64,000 nucleotides of DNA. Origin: Bacteroidetes bacterium HGW-Bacteroidetes-6 (GTDB lineage Bacteria > Bacteroidota > Bacteroidia > Bacteroidales > DTU049). Location: positions 101,272 through 165,271 of the forward strand of contig PHDB01000001.1 of the NCBI GenBank assembly GCA_002842495.1, given 5' to 3'. A model generated the notes under the pieces. It was not told the DNA's origin. It did no database searches and saw only the letters and a program-made list of their open reading frames with translations. Numbering within the stretch: position 1 is the stretch's first letter; the number at the start of each line of letters is the position of its first letter. Position numbers and translations under genes: made by a program. Shown here one piece after another: positions 42,595 through 52,300 of this stretch.

Positions 42595-45306
42595 ATGACC
42601 AAATCATTGATTCTTTTCGTTTTGATACTTTCGGGAGCCATGCTTTCGAAAGCTCAAATGCCATCAATTCCTTTTGTTGAAGGATTTGAACATGGTCTCA
42701 ACAAGTGGGTTGATTTATCCACTGGCGGCACAGTTGAAGCAACTGCAACCGAAAGCATTGTCGGAGCACAATCGCTTCACATCACCGGAACAGGTTCCGG
42801 AGCAGGTGTTCAAGTCGATTTCACTACTCTCCAGGAAGTGAATGTGATAAGCTACTACGTTAACGTAGCCGGCGCCAATGGCGGTTTATTCAAAGCCGGC
42901 AATGGCCATACTGGAAACAATGCTGTTTTTTCTGCTGAAATTACCGGGGGTAATTTCGTAGTTACAACTGCTGCGGGTCCTATTACACTTTGTCCTGTTG
43001 CAAGTAACACATGGATTTATGTTGAAGTAAAAAACATCAATTACACAACTCACACCTACGATGTATTTATTGATGGAGTACTTCTTGGCTCAAAAATCGG
43101 TTTTGCAGCTGCAGTTCCGGGTGTTTCAACACTCGATATTTACAACCAGACAGGAACCGACGAAGCATGGTGGGATGCCATTTATCTCGGAACCGATGGT
43201 TTTGAACTCCCCGAAGTTGATGGCAATAACGTTTGCGCCAACGACACCGCTCACCTTATTTTTTCACCGACTATTGCGCTCGATTCTGCAGGAATCAACA
43301 TAGCTGGAACCAATTTGAATATTGGACCCGTTGCTACCGATTCGATGGCAAATACGAAGTATCCTTATTTGGAAACATTATTTATTGGAACTGCTTCATG
43401 GAATTCTGCCTGGGCTGGTAACATGTTTGATATCTCTGCAAAAAAGGATATCAGCATTTACGGTTTTGACGTGAGGCCATATGTAAACAACACTGTTCAG
43501 CAAGTAAAGATTTATTACAGAAAAGGCACTTATATCGGTAATAATACAAGCTCTACCGGATGGTTACTTCTCGACTCATTAAATTTCAACGCTCAGGCGT
43601 TAAACATACCATCAGAAGTTCTACTTACCAAAACACTTACAATTCCTGCCGGTGAGACTTATGGAATATTTATCAGCATTAGTGGTGGAGTAAGATACAC
43701 TACTGGTACCGGCTCAAACGAGATTAGCTCAAACGACGATTTAACTATTCAGAGTGGAGCTGCAGGTGACTATTTCAATGCCACATTTTCTCCCCGCGTT
43801 TGGAATGGCCGCATTTATTACAAAACTGCCGAAGTGCAAAAAGAGGAGCATGAAATAACAACGCTTACAGATGGAGCCGTTGGTGGATCTGGAGCCGGAT
43901 GGGGAAACATGTTTGATGTTAGTGCAAAGAACGACATTGTGCTGGACAGTCTCGATTTCCGTTCATTCAATCCGGGAACAGGATGGGTAAAAGTATATTA
44001 TCGTGAAGGATCCTATGTTGGGTTTAATACTTCTCAGGCTGGTTGGGCACTTCTTGATTCTGTTACGGTAACAATGCTTGCTACACCTTCGCTTACCCGA
44101 GTACCACTCAACAACAAATTGTATATTCCTGCAAGCAAAACATATGGAATTTATATTTGTTCGGAATTTGGTATTAGGTATTCTAATACCACCACATCTA
44201 CATTTTCAGACTCAAATCTTGTTATTACAGGCAATCTCGGAGGAGATTATTTCAATTTATCAAATACCCCAAGAGTTTGGAATGGCACAATGTATTATTC
44301 TGTGAGAAACGTGGATGTTTCTGAAATTGGTGGTGCAACCGGTTCAAACTCAGGCAATGTCAGGGGTTATTGTTTTGTTGCCCCGAAAGACTTTCATATT
44401 AAAGGCGTGATGATACCCAGCGATGTTGTTGGAGATCAAACCATCGAGATTCTTCGATTTGCAGACAGTTTGCCCCCTGTTTATGCCAGTTTTACAAACA
44501 ACTTTGTTTCGCTTGGTTATTGGAAAGCTGTTCCCCAAGGAAACATTATTCCTTGCGATATTTTTGTAGCAGCTGGTGATTATATTGGAGTGTATGGTTG
44601 TGGTGGAACAACTACTTCGTACTGCAACGCATCCACTTCAATTAATATTCTTGGCGATACTGCCCATGCAACTCGCTCAGGCATGCAATATTCCCTAACA
44701 ACACAACAAATGACAGAAGTTTGGACTGAACCAACAAGTATAAATCTGGGCAGAATTAACCTCTACATAGAACCTGTTACACTCCACGGTGGAATTGATT
44801 CAGTTATGATTGATGTTCAAACACCAACACCCGACCTGGGTCCCGATGGCGACTATTGTGTCCAAAACACCGTAGTTCTCGATCCAGGTACATTCTCATC
44901 GTACAATTGGTCAACAATGGCAACATCATCTACTATTACAGTCGATTCAACTGGTACCGGACTTGGAAATCCTGTTCAATACTGGGTAACTGTTACCGAC
45001 ATGTACGGTTGCACTGCCAGCGATACCATTACAATCACATTCATCGATTGCACAAGCATCGAAGAAAACGAAATGAGCGTGAAAGTATATCCCAATCCTT
45101 CGGACGATATTTTTTACATCAGCACCGAAAACGTGAACGAAGCTATGTTTGTTCAGGTATTCAGTCTCGATGGCCGACTGGTGAAAGAACTCAACGTGAA
45201 TAGTCCACTCGAAATGCTCGATATGAGCAGCGAACTTCCGGGAGTTTATTCTATCCGAATGACAATCAAAGATCAGGTGAAAGAAATGCGGATTGTATTG
45301 CAATAG
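42595..45306 (+). CDS. Secreted repeat protein with T9SS type A sorting domain
   Basis: A 903-residue protein with signal peptide (TKSLILFVLILSGAMLSKAQ). A LamG/concanavalin-like sandwich follows (about 25-205, with PFVEGFEHGLNKWVDLSTGG). Two homologous beta modules come next (about 260-420 and 425-575), each with WGNMFDVSAKxDI, VKVYYREGSYVG and FSPRVWNGxxYY-type segments. A third related module spans about 575-740. The end (about 825-903) is a T9SS type A domain with VYPNPSDDIFYIST, VFSLDGRLVKEL and PGVYSIRM. The modules look like internal duplications of a carbohydrate- or protein-binding sandwich. No catalytic residues were recognised. An inverted-repeat terminator follows. Confidence 0.87.
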   Translation: MTKSLILFVLILSGAMLSKAQMPSIPFVEGFEHGLNKWVDLSTGGTVEATATESIVGAQSLHITGTGSGAGVQVDFTTLQEVNVISYYVNVAGANGGLFKAGNGHTGNNAVFSAEITGGNFVVTTAAGPITLCPVASNTWIYVEVKNINYTTHTYDVFIDGVLLGSKIGFAAAVPGVSTLDIYNQTGTDEAWWDAIYLGTDGFELPEVDGNNVCANDTAHLIFSPTIALDSAGINIAGTNLNIGPVATDSMANTKYPYLETLFIGTASWNSAWAGNMFDISAKKDISIYGFDVRPYVNNTVQQVKIYYRKGTYIGNNTSSTGWLLLDSLNFNAQALNIPSEVLLTKTLTIPAGETYGIFISISGGVRYTTGTGSNEISSNDDLTIQSGAAGDYFNATFSPRVWNGRIYYKTAEVQKEEHEITTLTDGAVGGSGAGWGNMFDVSAKNDIVLDSLDFRSFNPGTGWVKVYYREGSYVGFNTSQAGWALLDSVTVTMLATPSLTRVPLNNKLYIPASKTYGIYICSEFGIRYSNTTTSTFSDSNLVITGNLGGDYFNLSNTPRVWNGTMYYSVRNVDVSEIGGATGSNSGNVRGYCFVAPKDFHIKGVMIPSDVVGDQTIEILRFADSLPPVYASFTNNFVSLGYWKAVPQGNIIPCDIFVAAGDYIGVYGCGGTTTSYCNASTSINILGDTAHATRSGMQYSLTTQQMTEVWTEPTSINLGRINLYIEPVTLHGGIDSVMIDVQTPTPDLGPDGDYCVQNTVVLDPGTFSSYNWSTMATSSTITVDSTGTGLGNPVQYWVTVTDMYGCTASDTITITFIDCTSIEENEMSVKVYPNPSDDIFYISTENVNEAMFVQVFSLDGRLVKELNVNSPLEMLDMSSELPGVYSIRMTIKDQVKEMRIVLQ

Positions 45307-45321
45307 ATATCTGTACTATAC

Positions 45322-45357
45322 AAAAAAGCGAATCACTTTTCAGTGATTCGCTTTTTT
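45322..45357. terminator. Bidirectional terminator
   Basis: A perfect 16-bp stem including the A/T flanks (45322-45337 with 45342-45357) and a 4-nt loop. It ends the T9SS-A gene and the convergent deiminase gene. Confidence 0.92.
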
Positions 45358-45393
45358 TTGAATTATAAATTCACAAAACGAGCAATTACCTCA

Positions 45394-47115
45394 TTAAAAA
45401 TTACGTACCACTACCTTCTGAATCTGAATATCTTGTACTGATTCGAGTCTGATGAAATATATTCCCGATTCGAGTGTCAGCGCATTGAAAAAATAATTGC
45501 TTTTGCCGGCAGGAAAACTGCCGTTGTGCAAAACCTGAACGGTGCGTCCCGTTGCGTCGAGCAACGACAAACTGCCCGAAAACCCATTTCCTCCATCAAC
45601 AGGAATACAAGTGATATAGCTGGCCGGATTGGGATAAACATCAAGCATTACTGCATTTGAATTTGCTTCGGAAAGGCCTGTAGAAGTGGAAACGACAAAA
45701 TCCCAGTACCCTGCTGGAGCAGGCATAGGGCGAACCTGAGTTTTTCCACTCACAGCTTGCGCCTGTATGTAGTAGTACACAGTGTCACCATTGCTCTGTG
45801 CAGGAATATAGCCGGTCCAATTATTGCCGCCAACGTTACTCATTGTCACACTCTGGTAGGTTCCGCTCAAAGTAGTTTTGTAATATACATGGGCAGAAGC
45901 AATTCCACTTTTGTGTGTTATGTACGCATCTACCTGATAATTTCCACTTGCAGTTTGCGGGCTCGAAAGCCTTTGATGCGAAATAAGCAGAGGAAATGAG
46001 GCACCAATGCAATTGGTGATACAATGTATAGCACCACTGGCATCGATAGGCGAAGGGTAACAATCAATAGGAACAAGTGTATATCCGGGAAGCGATTCCG
46101 ACATGATACGATATGCCGTTGTATCGTATTGTGTATAGTACGAAGGATAAATATAGGTTTTATTCACAAAAACACCATTCGTGTAAGTGCAATACGATCC
46201 GCCTGTATTAGGATAATGCGTACCGTCTTTGGGCATTGGTATCCTGATTACCCTATATGGAGTACCATACACACTGTTGTAGTTACTAAGCAACCATTGC
46301 AGATTGGCTTCAATTTGTGGCCCGTCAGAAGTTCCTGCAGGATATTCTCCCACCAGGATGGTTTCTTCATCCAATAGCTTCATATGCATGTCGATATGAT
46401 GGATTCCATCGTAGGGTAATGTCGGGAAAAGCACATATTGCCCGATTCCCAAAAAGCGCTTCATAATTGTATCAATCTCAGCAATTGTATGCGATGGATT
46501 TTCGTTCACAATTAACTGGCTCGACATGGCAGTGCCAAAACCATCAACCATAAGATTGCCACCGGTTGCAATAAAGTCCCACGGCGAATTAGTCATTTGA
46601 TATAAATCGAGTCCTGCCCAGGCTGCATGCTGAACAGGCATAGCATCATCCTGCGGACGAGGCCTGTTGTAAGTCCAATCCACGAGGCTATTGGTATCTA
46701 TTTCACTCTTATAAATAGTATGAGCACCATAATCGCGAATCCAAACCGAATTATATGAGACTTCAAGATATTTCACATTGGTGAGCGGAACACCGGCACT
46801 ATTCAAGTAGCTTTTCACCTGATTCGAGTCGGAACAGGCTATCAGCACAACACATTCTTCCTGCGCTGCATCGACAATTTGTGCCAGAACCGACGTGTAC
46901 GAAGTCCATGTAATCAAAAGTGTTTCTATTTCCTCCCATTCGGCCATGGCGCGTGGTGTCCACGAAGGAGGAGTTGTGATTCCCCTCGACACAGGAAAGG
47001 TATAATATGGCATCATAGCCTCTTCGGCTTCAGTCATTCCCTTAGGCAGGTCTTGTGCTCTTGCATTTAAAACCAGAGCAAGCATTCCGCAAAAAATCAA
47101 TATAAATCGGAGCAT
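45394..47115 (-). CDS. Peptidylarginine-deiminase-like enzyme with T9SS sorting domain
   Basis: A 573-residue protein of the agmatine deiminase/Porphyromonas PAD superfamily, which hydrolyses guanidino groups to ureido groups. Signal peptide LRFILIFCGMLALVLNARAQ. The catalytic set is visible: Asp128 in SVWIRDYG, His240 and Asp242 in GIHHIDMHMK, Asn313 in TYTNGVF, and Cys365 in ASGAIHCITNC. Arg151 and Arg153 in YNRPRPQDD match the arginine pair with which P. gingivalis PPAD holds the substrate carboxylate. An Ig-like domain (about 395-480) and a type A sorting domain (about 495-573, DVYPNPASY) follow, as in PPAD. The start at 47115 fits the signal peptide and the -7 box at 47140-47147. Protein citrullination is inferred; agmatine or free peptides remain possible. 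Confidence 0.85.
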   Translation of the reverse strand: MLRFILIFCGMLALVLNARAQDLPKGMTEAEEAMMPYYTFPVSRGITTPPSWTPRAMAEWEEIETLLITWTSYTSVLAQIVDAAQEECVVLIACSDSNQVKSYLNSAGVPLTNVKYLEVSYNSVWIRDYGAHTIYKSEIDTNSLVDWTYNRPRPQDDAMPVQHAAWAGLDLYQMTNSPWDFIATGGNLMVDGFGTAMSSQLIVNENPSHTIAEIDTIMKRFLGIGQYVLFPTLPYDGIHHIDMHMKLLDEETILVGEYPAGTSDGPQIEANLQWLLSNYNSVYGTPYRVIRIPMPKDGTHYPNTGGSYCTYTNGVFVNKTYIYPSYYTQYDTTAYRIMSESLPGYTLVPIDCYPSPIDASGAIHCITNCIGASFPLLISHQRLSSPQTASGNYQVDAYITHKSGIASAHVYYKTTLSGTYQSVTMSNVGGNNWTGYIPAQSNGDTVYYYIQAQAVSGKTQVRPMPAPAGYWDFVVSTSTGLSEANSNAVMLDVYPNPASYITCIPVDGGNGFSGSLSLLDATGRTVQVLHNGSFPAGKSNYFFNALTLESGIYFIRLESVQDIQIQKVVVRNF

Positions 47116-47139
47116 ATCAAAAAGGTTGGTTGGTTTCGG

Positions 47140-47147
47140 CAAAAATA
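47140..47147 (-). promoter_or_regulatory. -7 box TATTTTTG for the deiminase gene
   Basis: An exact TAnnTTTG match on the minus strand, 24 nt before the ATG at 47115. It excludes the longer in-frame reading that begins upstream of it. Confidence 0.6.
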
Positions 47148-47228
47148 GACGTTTTTCAGAAGGACAGACAATTGTTCGGCAAAAAGGTGACGCAATTCGT
47201 AAAAATTTCAGATATTTGGGAAAAACAT

Positions 47229-47801
47229 ATGGACGAAAAATCAATCATTCGCTGTCCTTGGTGCGGGACCGACCCATTGTATATGAAATACCACGATGAA
47301 GAATGGGGTGTGCCGGTTCGCGACGACCATAAAATGTTTGAATTTTTAATTCTGGAAACTTTTCAGGCTGGATTGAGCTGGCTAACCATCTTGCGAAAAC
47401 GCGAAAACTTTCGAAATGCGTTTGCCGGTTTTGATTTCAAAAAAGTATCAGCGTTCGATGAAGAAAAAGTCAGCATTCTGATGCAGGACGCAGGGATTAT
47501 TCGCAATCAAATGAAAATACGCGCTGCTATCAGTAATGCACAGGCTTACATCGAAGTTCGCAAGGAATTTGGATCGTTTTGCACATATTTGTGGAGTTTC
47601 ACCAAAGGCAAAACGGTAATAAATAAATGGAAGAACATTGCTGAGATTCCGGCATCAACTCCATTAAGTGATAAAATCAGCAAAGATTTAAAAAAGCGTG
47701 GGTTTAAATTTGTGGGAAGCACTGTTGTTTATGCCCATCTTCAGGCAACCGGCATTGTGAACGATCATTTGGTTGATTGCTTTAAATACAACACTATTTA
47801 A
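47229..47801 (+). CDS. tag: DNA-3-methyladenine glycosylase I
   Basis: A 190-residue base-excision repair enzyme that removes 3-methyladenine. The N-terminal IIRCPWCGTDPLYMKYHDEEWG (residues 5-26) includes the zinc-binding cysteine and histidine of Tag. FETFQAGLSWLTILRKRENFRNAF-type sequence near 45-65 is the family's helix-hairpin-helix body. FVGSTVVYAHLQATGIVNDH near 160 holds the late zinc ligands. ATG 47229 (MDEKSIIRCPWCG) matches family starts; longer in-frame reading is not conserved. Its last 4 nt overlap the end of the convergent DUF2061 gene. Confidence 0.95.
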   Translation: MDEKSIIRCPWCGTDPLYMKYHDEEWGVPVRDDHKMFEFLILETFQAGLSWLTILRKRENFRNAFAGFDFKKVSAFDEEKVSILMQDAGIIRNQMKIRAAISNAQAYIEVRKEFGSFCTYLWSFTKGKTVINKWKNIAEIPASTPLSDKISKDLKKRGFKFVGSTVVYAHLQATGIVNDHLVDCFKYNTI

Positions 47802-48250
47802 TCTGCTTTTTTTGCAGCAACAGCAACTTCGTCCTTTTCATAAACGCGACCCCAGGTAAATTTTGACCAAACCCGTTCGTGCAGGTAATAAAGTGCAATT
47901 TTAGTAAACACTTCTGTTCCGCTTAACACAAACGAAAACATAATGTCGCCGGTGACCAGATACGAAAGAATAGTTGTATCAAGGCTTCCCCAAAAACGAT
48001 ACGAAATGCTTTTCACCAATGAACGCCAGGGGGCTACCGTTCCATCGGGCAGACGCCCGGCTTTTATTACATTCCAAAGACGCTCGTGCAAAAAGAACAG
48101 CAACACTTTTGTAAGCAACTCGAATCCGGCAATTTTGGATGCATGAACCACATTGCCAAATATAAGATAACCCAACACAAATGTATCGAAACTGGCAACA
48201 GCTCGCCAACTTATTCCTTTTACAACGCTCCTTAAGTTAGTGTCTCTCAT
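47798..48250 (-). CDS. Tandem DUF2061 membrane protein
   Basis: A 150-residue protein made of two clearly related halves, each a DUF2061 unit. The first (about 5-65) has SVVKGISWRAVASFDTFVLGYLIFG and FLHERLWN. The second (about 73-135) has SLVKSISYRFWGSLDTTILSYLVTG and YLHERVWS. Each unit predicts two membrane helices, so the protein should have four, with a charged C-terminal tail. The function is unknown; single-unit members are often about half this length. The -7 box at 48260-48267 lies 9 nt from the ATG, and a 10-bp inverted repeat sits at its -33 region. Confidence 0.88.
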   Translation of the reverse strand: MRDTNLRSVVKGISWRAVASFDTFVLGYLIFGNVVHASKIAGFELLTKVLLFFLHERLWNVIKAGRLPDGTVAPWRSLVKSISYRFWGSLDTTILSYLVTGDIMFSFVLSGTEVFTKIALYYLHERVWSKFTWGRVYEKDEVAVAAKKAD

Positions 48251-48259
48251 AATGAATTA

Positions 48260-48267
48260 CAAAAATA
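48260..48267 (-). promoter_or_regulatory. -7 box TATTTTTG for the DUF2061 gene
   Basis: An exact TAnnTTTG match on the minus strand, 9 nt before the ATG at 48250, predicting a very short leader. Confidence 0.55.
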
Positions 48268-48278
48268 CAACAAAAAAT

Positions 48279-48307
48279 ACTTTCTCTACAAAAAATATAG
48301 AGAAAGT
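48279..48307. promoter_or_regulatory. 10-bp perfect inverted repeat at the -33 region of the DUF2061 promoter
   Basis: ACTTTCTCTA at 48279-48288 and its exact reverse complement at 48298-48307 are separated by 9 nt. It is centred 26 nt upstream of the -7 box, where a repressor would block polymerase. No gene lies upstream on the minus strand for it to terminate, so an operator is likelier than a terminator. Confidence 0.5.
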
Positions 48308-48427
48308 TGCATATTTAATGATTAATTAATAATTGTCAGAAACATTCTAATTGCCCGATTCGGCTTTTTTATTAAATTCATAAACGGTATTCGGAGAAAA
48401 CTAAAAAAAATAATCGCACAAAATTTG

Positions 48428-48435
48428 TAATTTTG
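48428..48435 (+). promoter_or_regulatory. -7 box TAATTTTG for ppa, 7 nt from the ATG
   Basis: An exact TAnnTTTG match. The short distance predicts a leaderless or nearly leaderless message. Confidence 0.6.
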
Positions 48436-48442
48436 CAAAAAA

Positions 48443-49117
48443 ATGTCATCAAACATCTTGATGGATCCAATTGGCCGCATGATGGGCTTGCGTTACAAAT
48501 CGCATCCATGGCACGGCATTGACATTGGAGACAAAGCTCCAGAGCTGGTTTCCGCCTTTATTGAGGTAGTTCCAACTGACACTGTAAAATACGAAGTCGA
48601 TAAACGAAGTGGTTATCTTACTATCGACCGACCACAAAAATATTCAAATGTGGTTCCGGCTTTATATGGGTTTTTACCTCAAACCTATTGTGGCGATTTG
48701 ATCGGAAAACATTGTGCCGAAAAAGTAGGAAAAGAAGGAATCAAAGGCGATGGCGACCCCATTGATATTTGTGTACTGACAGAGAAAAACATCTTTCATG
48801 GCAATATTCTGGCTCGGGCTATTCCCATTGGCGGGTTTCGAATGATTGATAAAGAAGATGCCGATGACAAAATTATTGCTGTTTTGCAAGGCGATGCTAC
48901 TTATGGCGACTTCAAGGATATTTCGGAAATCCCAACATTGATTGTTGATCGGCTTCGTCATTATTTCTTGACTTACAAAGACATGCCCGGCGAGTCGCGC
49001 AATGCAGAAATAACACATATTTACGGGCACCTGGAAGCCCGTGAAATCATTGTTCATGCCATGAACGATTACCAAAACAAATTCAACAGGTTGAACGATA
49101 TTATTGATGTGGTGTAG
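48443..49117 (+). CDS. ppa: Inorganic pyrophosphatase, family I
   Basis: A 224-residue soluble enzyme that hydrolyses pyrophosphate to two phosphates with Mg2+, pulling biosynthetic reactions forward. Conserved family I residues are in KYEVDKRSGYLTIDRP near 52, PALYGFLPQTYCGD near 75, and the metal motif DGDPIDICVL near 103 (D-x-D-x2-D). The DKEDADDKIIAV segment near 138 supplies further metal ligands. It is longer than E. coli Ppa (about 175) through an extended N-terminus and C-terminal helix, as in other Bacteroidota. Monocistronic. Confidence 0.95.
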   Translation: MSSNILMDPIGRMMGLRYKSHPWHGIDIGDKAPELVSAFIEVVPTDTVKYEVDKRSGYLTIDRPQKYSNVVPALYGFLPQTYCGDLIGKHCAEKVGKEGIKGDGDPIDICVLTEKNIFHGNILARAIPIGGFRMIDKEDADDKIIAVLQGDATYGDFKDISEIPTLIVDRLRHYFLTYKDMPGESRNAEITHIYGHLEAREIIVHAMNDYQNKFNRLNDIIDVV

Positions 49118-49346
49118 CTGACATTCAAGCGACTGATCATTGGATTCCTGTCAGCAAATTGAACCGGACGGGCGGATTCTGCGGAGAAAATAATTTTAAC
49201 AGGCACGTCAATTCAAGATATTCTTGCTATCTGAAGAAGCTTTCGATTTTCGAAGAAGTCAGTTAGAATTTCACCCTGACTATCGTTAGATCGAGTCAGA
49301 AAAACGGAATAATACAATTTACCATCTTGTAAACTTTAAAACTTTC

Positions 49347-49354
49347 TACTTTTG
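49347..49354 (+). promoter_or_regulatory. -7 box TACTTTTG with TTG -33, 4 nt from the UvrA-like ATG
   Basis: An exact TAnnTTTG match with TTG at 49327-49329, 17 nt upstream. The start codon follows after 4 nt, so the message is probably leaderless. Confidence 0.65.
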
Positions 49355-49358
49355 TGGT

Positions 49359-52300
49359 ATGAATCGCCAAATTTCCATCCGCAACGCACACGCAAACAAC
49401 CTGAAGAATATCAGCCTCGAAATTCCAACAGGAAAGCTTGTGGTGGTGTGTGGTGTGAGTGGTAGCGGAAAATCGTCGCTCCTGTACGATATTCTGGGGA
49501 AGGAAGGGCAACGATTATTTCACGAGCATTTTCTGTCGGGAAGCCAACGGCAAAACTTCCGACTCGGACGACCCGAAGCCGATAGTATTGAAGGACTGAA
49601 TGCCGTGATTGCTCTTAGTCAACAAGGAAACGCTTCGAGTCCGCGATCGACGGTTGGAACCATCACCGGGTTGTGGGATTTGCTCCGACTTCTTTTTGCC
49701 CGTTTTGCCCTTAGCAAAAGCGTGCAGGAAGCCAACCGCAGCTTGTTTTCGTTCAACAGCCCAACTGGGCAATGCCCCCATTGCAAAGGCTTGGGCGTCG
49801 AAGACCACATCGATCCGTTGTTGCTGATTGGCGACGACAGTAAAACCATTCGCGAAGGCGCTTTGGTGCTCACCACGCCCAATGGCTACATTATTTACTC
49901 GCAGGTAACCATGGACGAGCTCAACAAGGTTTGCAATGCCGAAGGCTTTTCGGTCGATATTCCCTGGCGTGAACTCACCGAGGAGCAGAAAAATGTAATT
50001 TACAATGGTTCGGAAAAGATAAAAATCCTATTTGGCAAACATACGCTCGAATCGCGCATGAAATGGGTTGGAATTACCGCCAAGCCTCGCGAAGAAGGAT
50101 TTTATAAAGGAATTGTTCCAGTGATGGAAGAAATTCTAAATCGCGACCGAAATCCGAATATTCTGCGTTTTGCGCGTTCGTTTGAGTGCAATTCGTGCAA
50201 TGGAACGCGTTTGCGACCCGAAGCGCTGTCGTTTAGTTTTAAAAACAACAATATCGACGATTTTCATCGGATGGGTATTGGCGAAATTCACGATTTTTTC
50301 AGCAGATTGGATGCCGAAAACGAGGCCGAAAAGCAAATATTTGGGCAGATTGTAAAGAAAACGACTGTTTTGCTCGAATTGGGAACAGGCTATTTATCGC
50401 TCAATCGCGAATCGTCAACATTGTCGGTGGGCGAACTCAACCGACTTCGGTTGGCATCGTACACAACATCGGGTTTGCGCAATATTCTTTATCTTCTCGA
50501 TGAACCAGGGGCCGGACTTCATTTCAGCGAGCTTACCAACATGATGAAAGTCCTCAGGCGGCTGGTTGAAAACGGAAACACGGTTGTTGTGGCCGATCAT
50601 CACGAGCAAAATATTGCACTGGCCGATTTTGTTATCGAAATTGGTCCCGGCGCCGGAAACAATGGCGGACAGGTTCTGTTTTCGGGTTCTGTCGATGCGT
50701 ATTTTTCGGCAACGGTTGAAGGGAGCCAAACCCAGTCATTTTTCAGCGACAAAGTTGAGCCTGTTTCGGTCGAACCAATATCCGAAGCGTTTGTGATTGA
50801 AAATGCGGAACTTCACAATTTGAAGAATATCGATGTTTCTGTTTTTCAAAATGCTTTCAATATGGTGGCCGGAGTTTCGGGCGCCGGAAAAACAACGTTG
50901 CTGAAAGTACTTCACGATCAGGCGCAAAGCCGAAAAAGCTTTGGCAAAATTGTTCATATCGATTCAACACCTTTTGGCCGAAGTCCGCGGAGCAATCCGG
51001 CTACGTACACCGGACTTTCGGATGTGCTGCGCGATTTGTTTGCAGCAGCTCCCGAAGCAAAAAAGCGTCGATTTACAAAAACCCATTTTTCGCTTGCAGT
51101 ACCGGGTGGTCGTTGCGAAGATTGTCAAGGAGCCGGATTGAAGCAAATCGGAATGCATTTTCTTGGCAATGTCGAAATTCCCTGCGAAACCTGTCACGGA
51201 AAGCGCTTTTCGGCCGATGTGCTCGAAGTGCGTGTTGCCGACAAAAACATGTTCGATGTTCTAGATATGACTGTTGCCGATGCTCATGCCTTTTTTGAAA
51301 AAGAGCCAAAAGTCAGAAAATATACGCAACCGTTGCTCGACTTGGGTTTGGGCTATGTCAAGCTCGGGCAATCGTCAACAACGCTATCGGGTGGCGAAGC
51401 GCAACGCGTAAAATTGGCTTCGGAGCTTGTTCGGAGTGCAACAGCTTCAACTCTTTTTATTCTCGATGAGCCTGCAACCGGGCTTCATCCGTACGATGTA
51501 GGAAATCTGATTTTGGCAATCCGAAAGCTAACTACAAAACACACGGTGGTGATTGCCGGTCACGATTTGCGAATGATTGCTCAGGCCGATTTTGTTGTTG
51601 AACTGGGTCCCGGAAGCGGAAACAATGGAGGAAATGTCGTTTTCTCTGGCACACCGGCAGCTATGATGGCGAAAACCGATTCGCTCACCGGAAAAACATT
51701 GCTTTCGCAAAAGAATTTTGAAAAACCAAAGCGCAACGATTCGTTGGGGGCAGATTTGTCGGAAATGCCTGTAATTCTAAAAAATGTTGGTACCAACAAT
51801 TTACAAATCGACGAAGCAATATTTGAGGCAAATAAGCTTACTGCAGTTTGCGGACCATCGGGAAGCGGAAAATCGTCGCTGGTGTTCGATACTTTATACG
51901 CTGCTTCGCAAAATGCCTTGCTCGACGGGCTTTCGTTTCGGATTCGTCAAAACATGAGCAAAACCGGAAATGCTGTTCTCGACGAATTTTCGGGTCTCAT
52001 GCCAGCCATTGCACTCGAAAAGAAAAGCGCTTCGAAAAATCCCCGCTCGACAATGGGGACATACACTGGCGTTTACGACCTGTACCGACTTTTGATGAGT
52101 CGTTTTTCGAAAAACAACAACGAGCCTTGCAAGCTTTATTCAACAGCTTTTTCGTTCAATCACGAGCAAGGAGCTTGCCCCGAATGTCATGGTTTGGGAT
52201 ATATTACCCAATGCGACCCGCAAAAGCTGGTGAGCAATCCAGCTTTATCGCTCGAAAATGGCGCACTCGACGGCAGTAAGCCAGGTAAATTTTACGGAGA

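Noticed and set aside
49118..49358. CTGACA/TGTCAG inverted repeat after ppa as a terminator
   Set aside because: Arms of 6 bp with a 25-nt loop and no T run.
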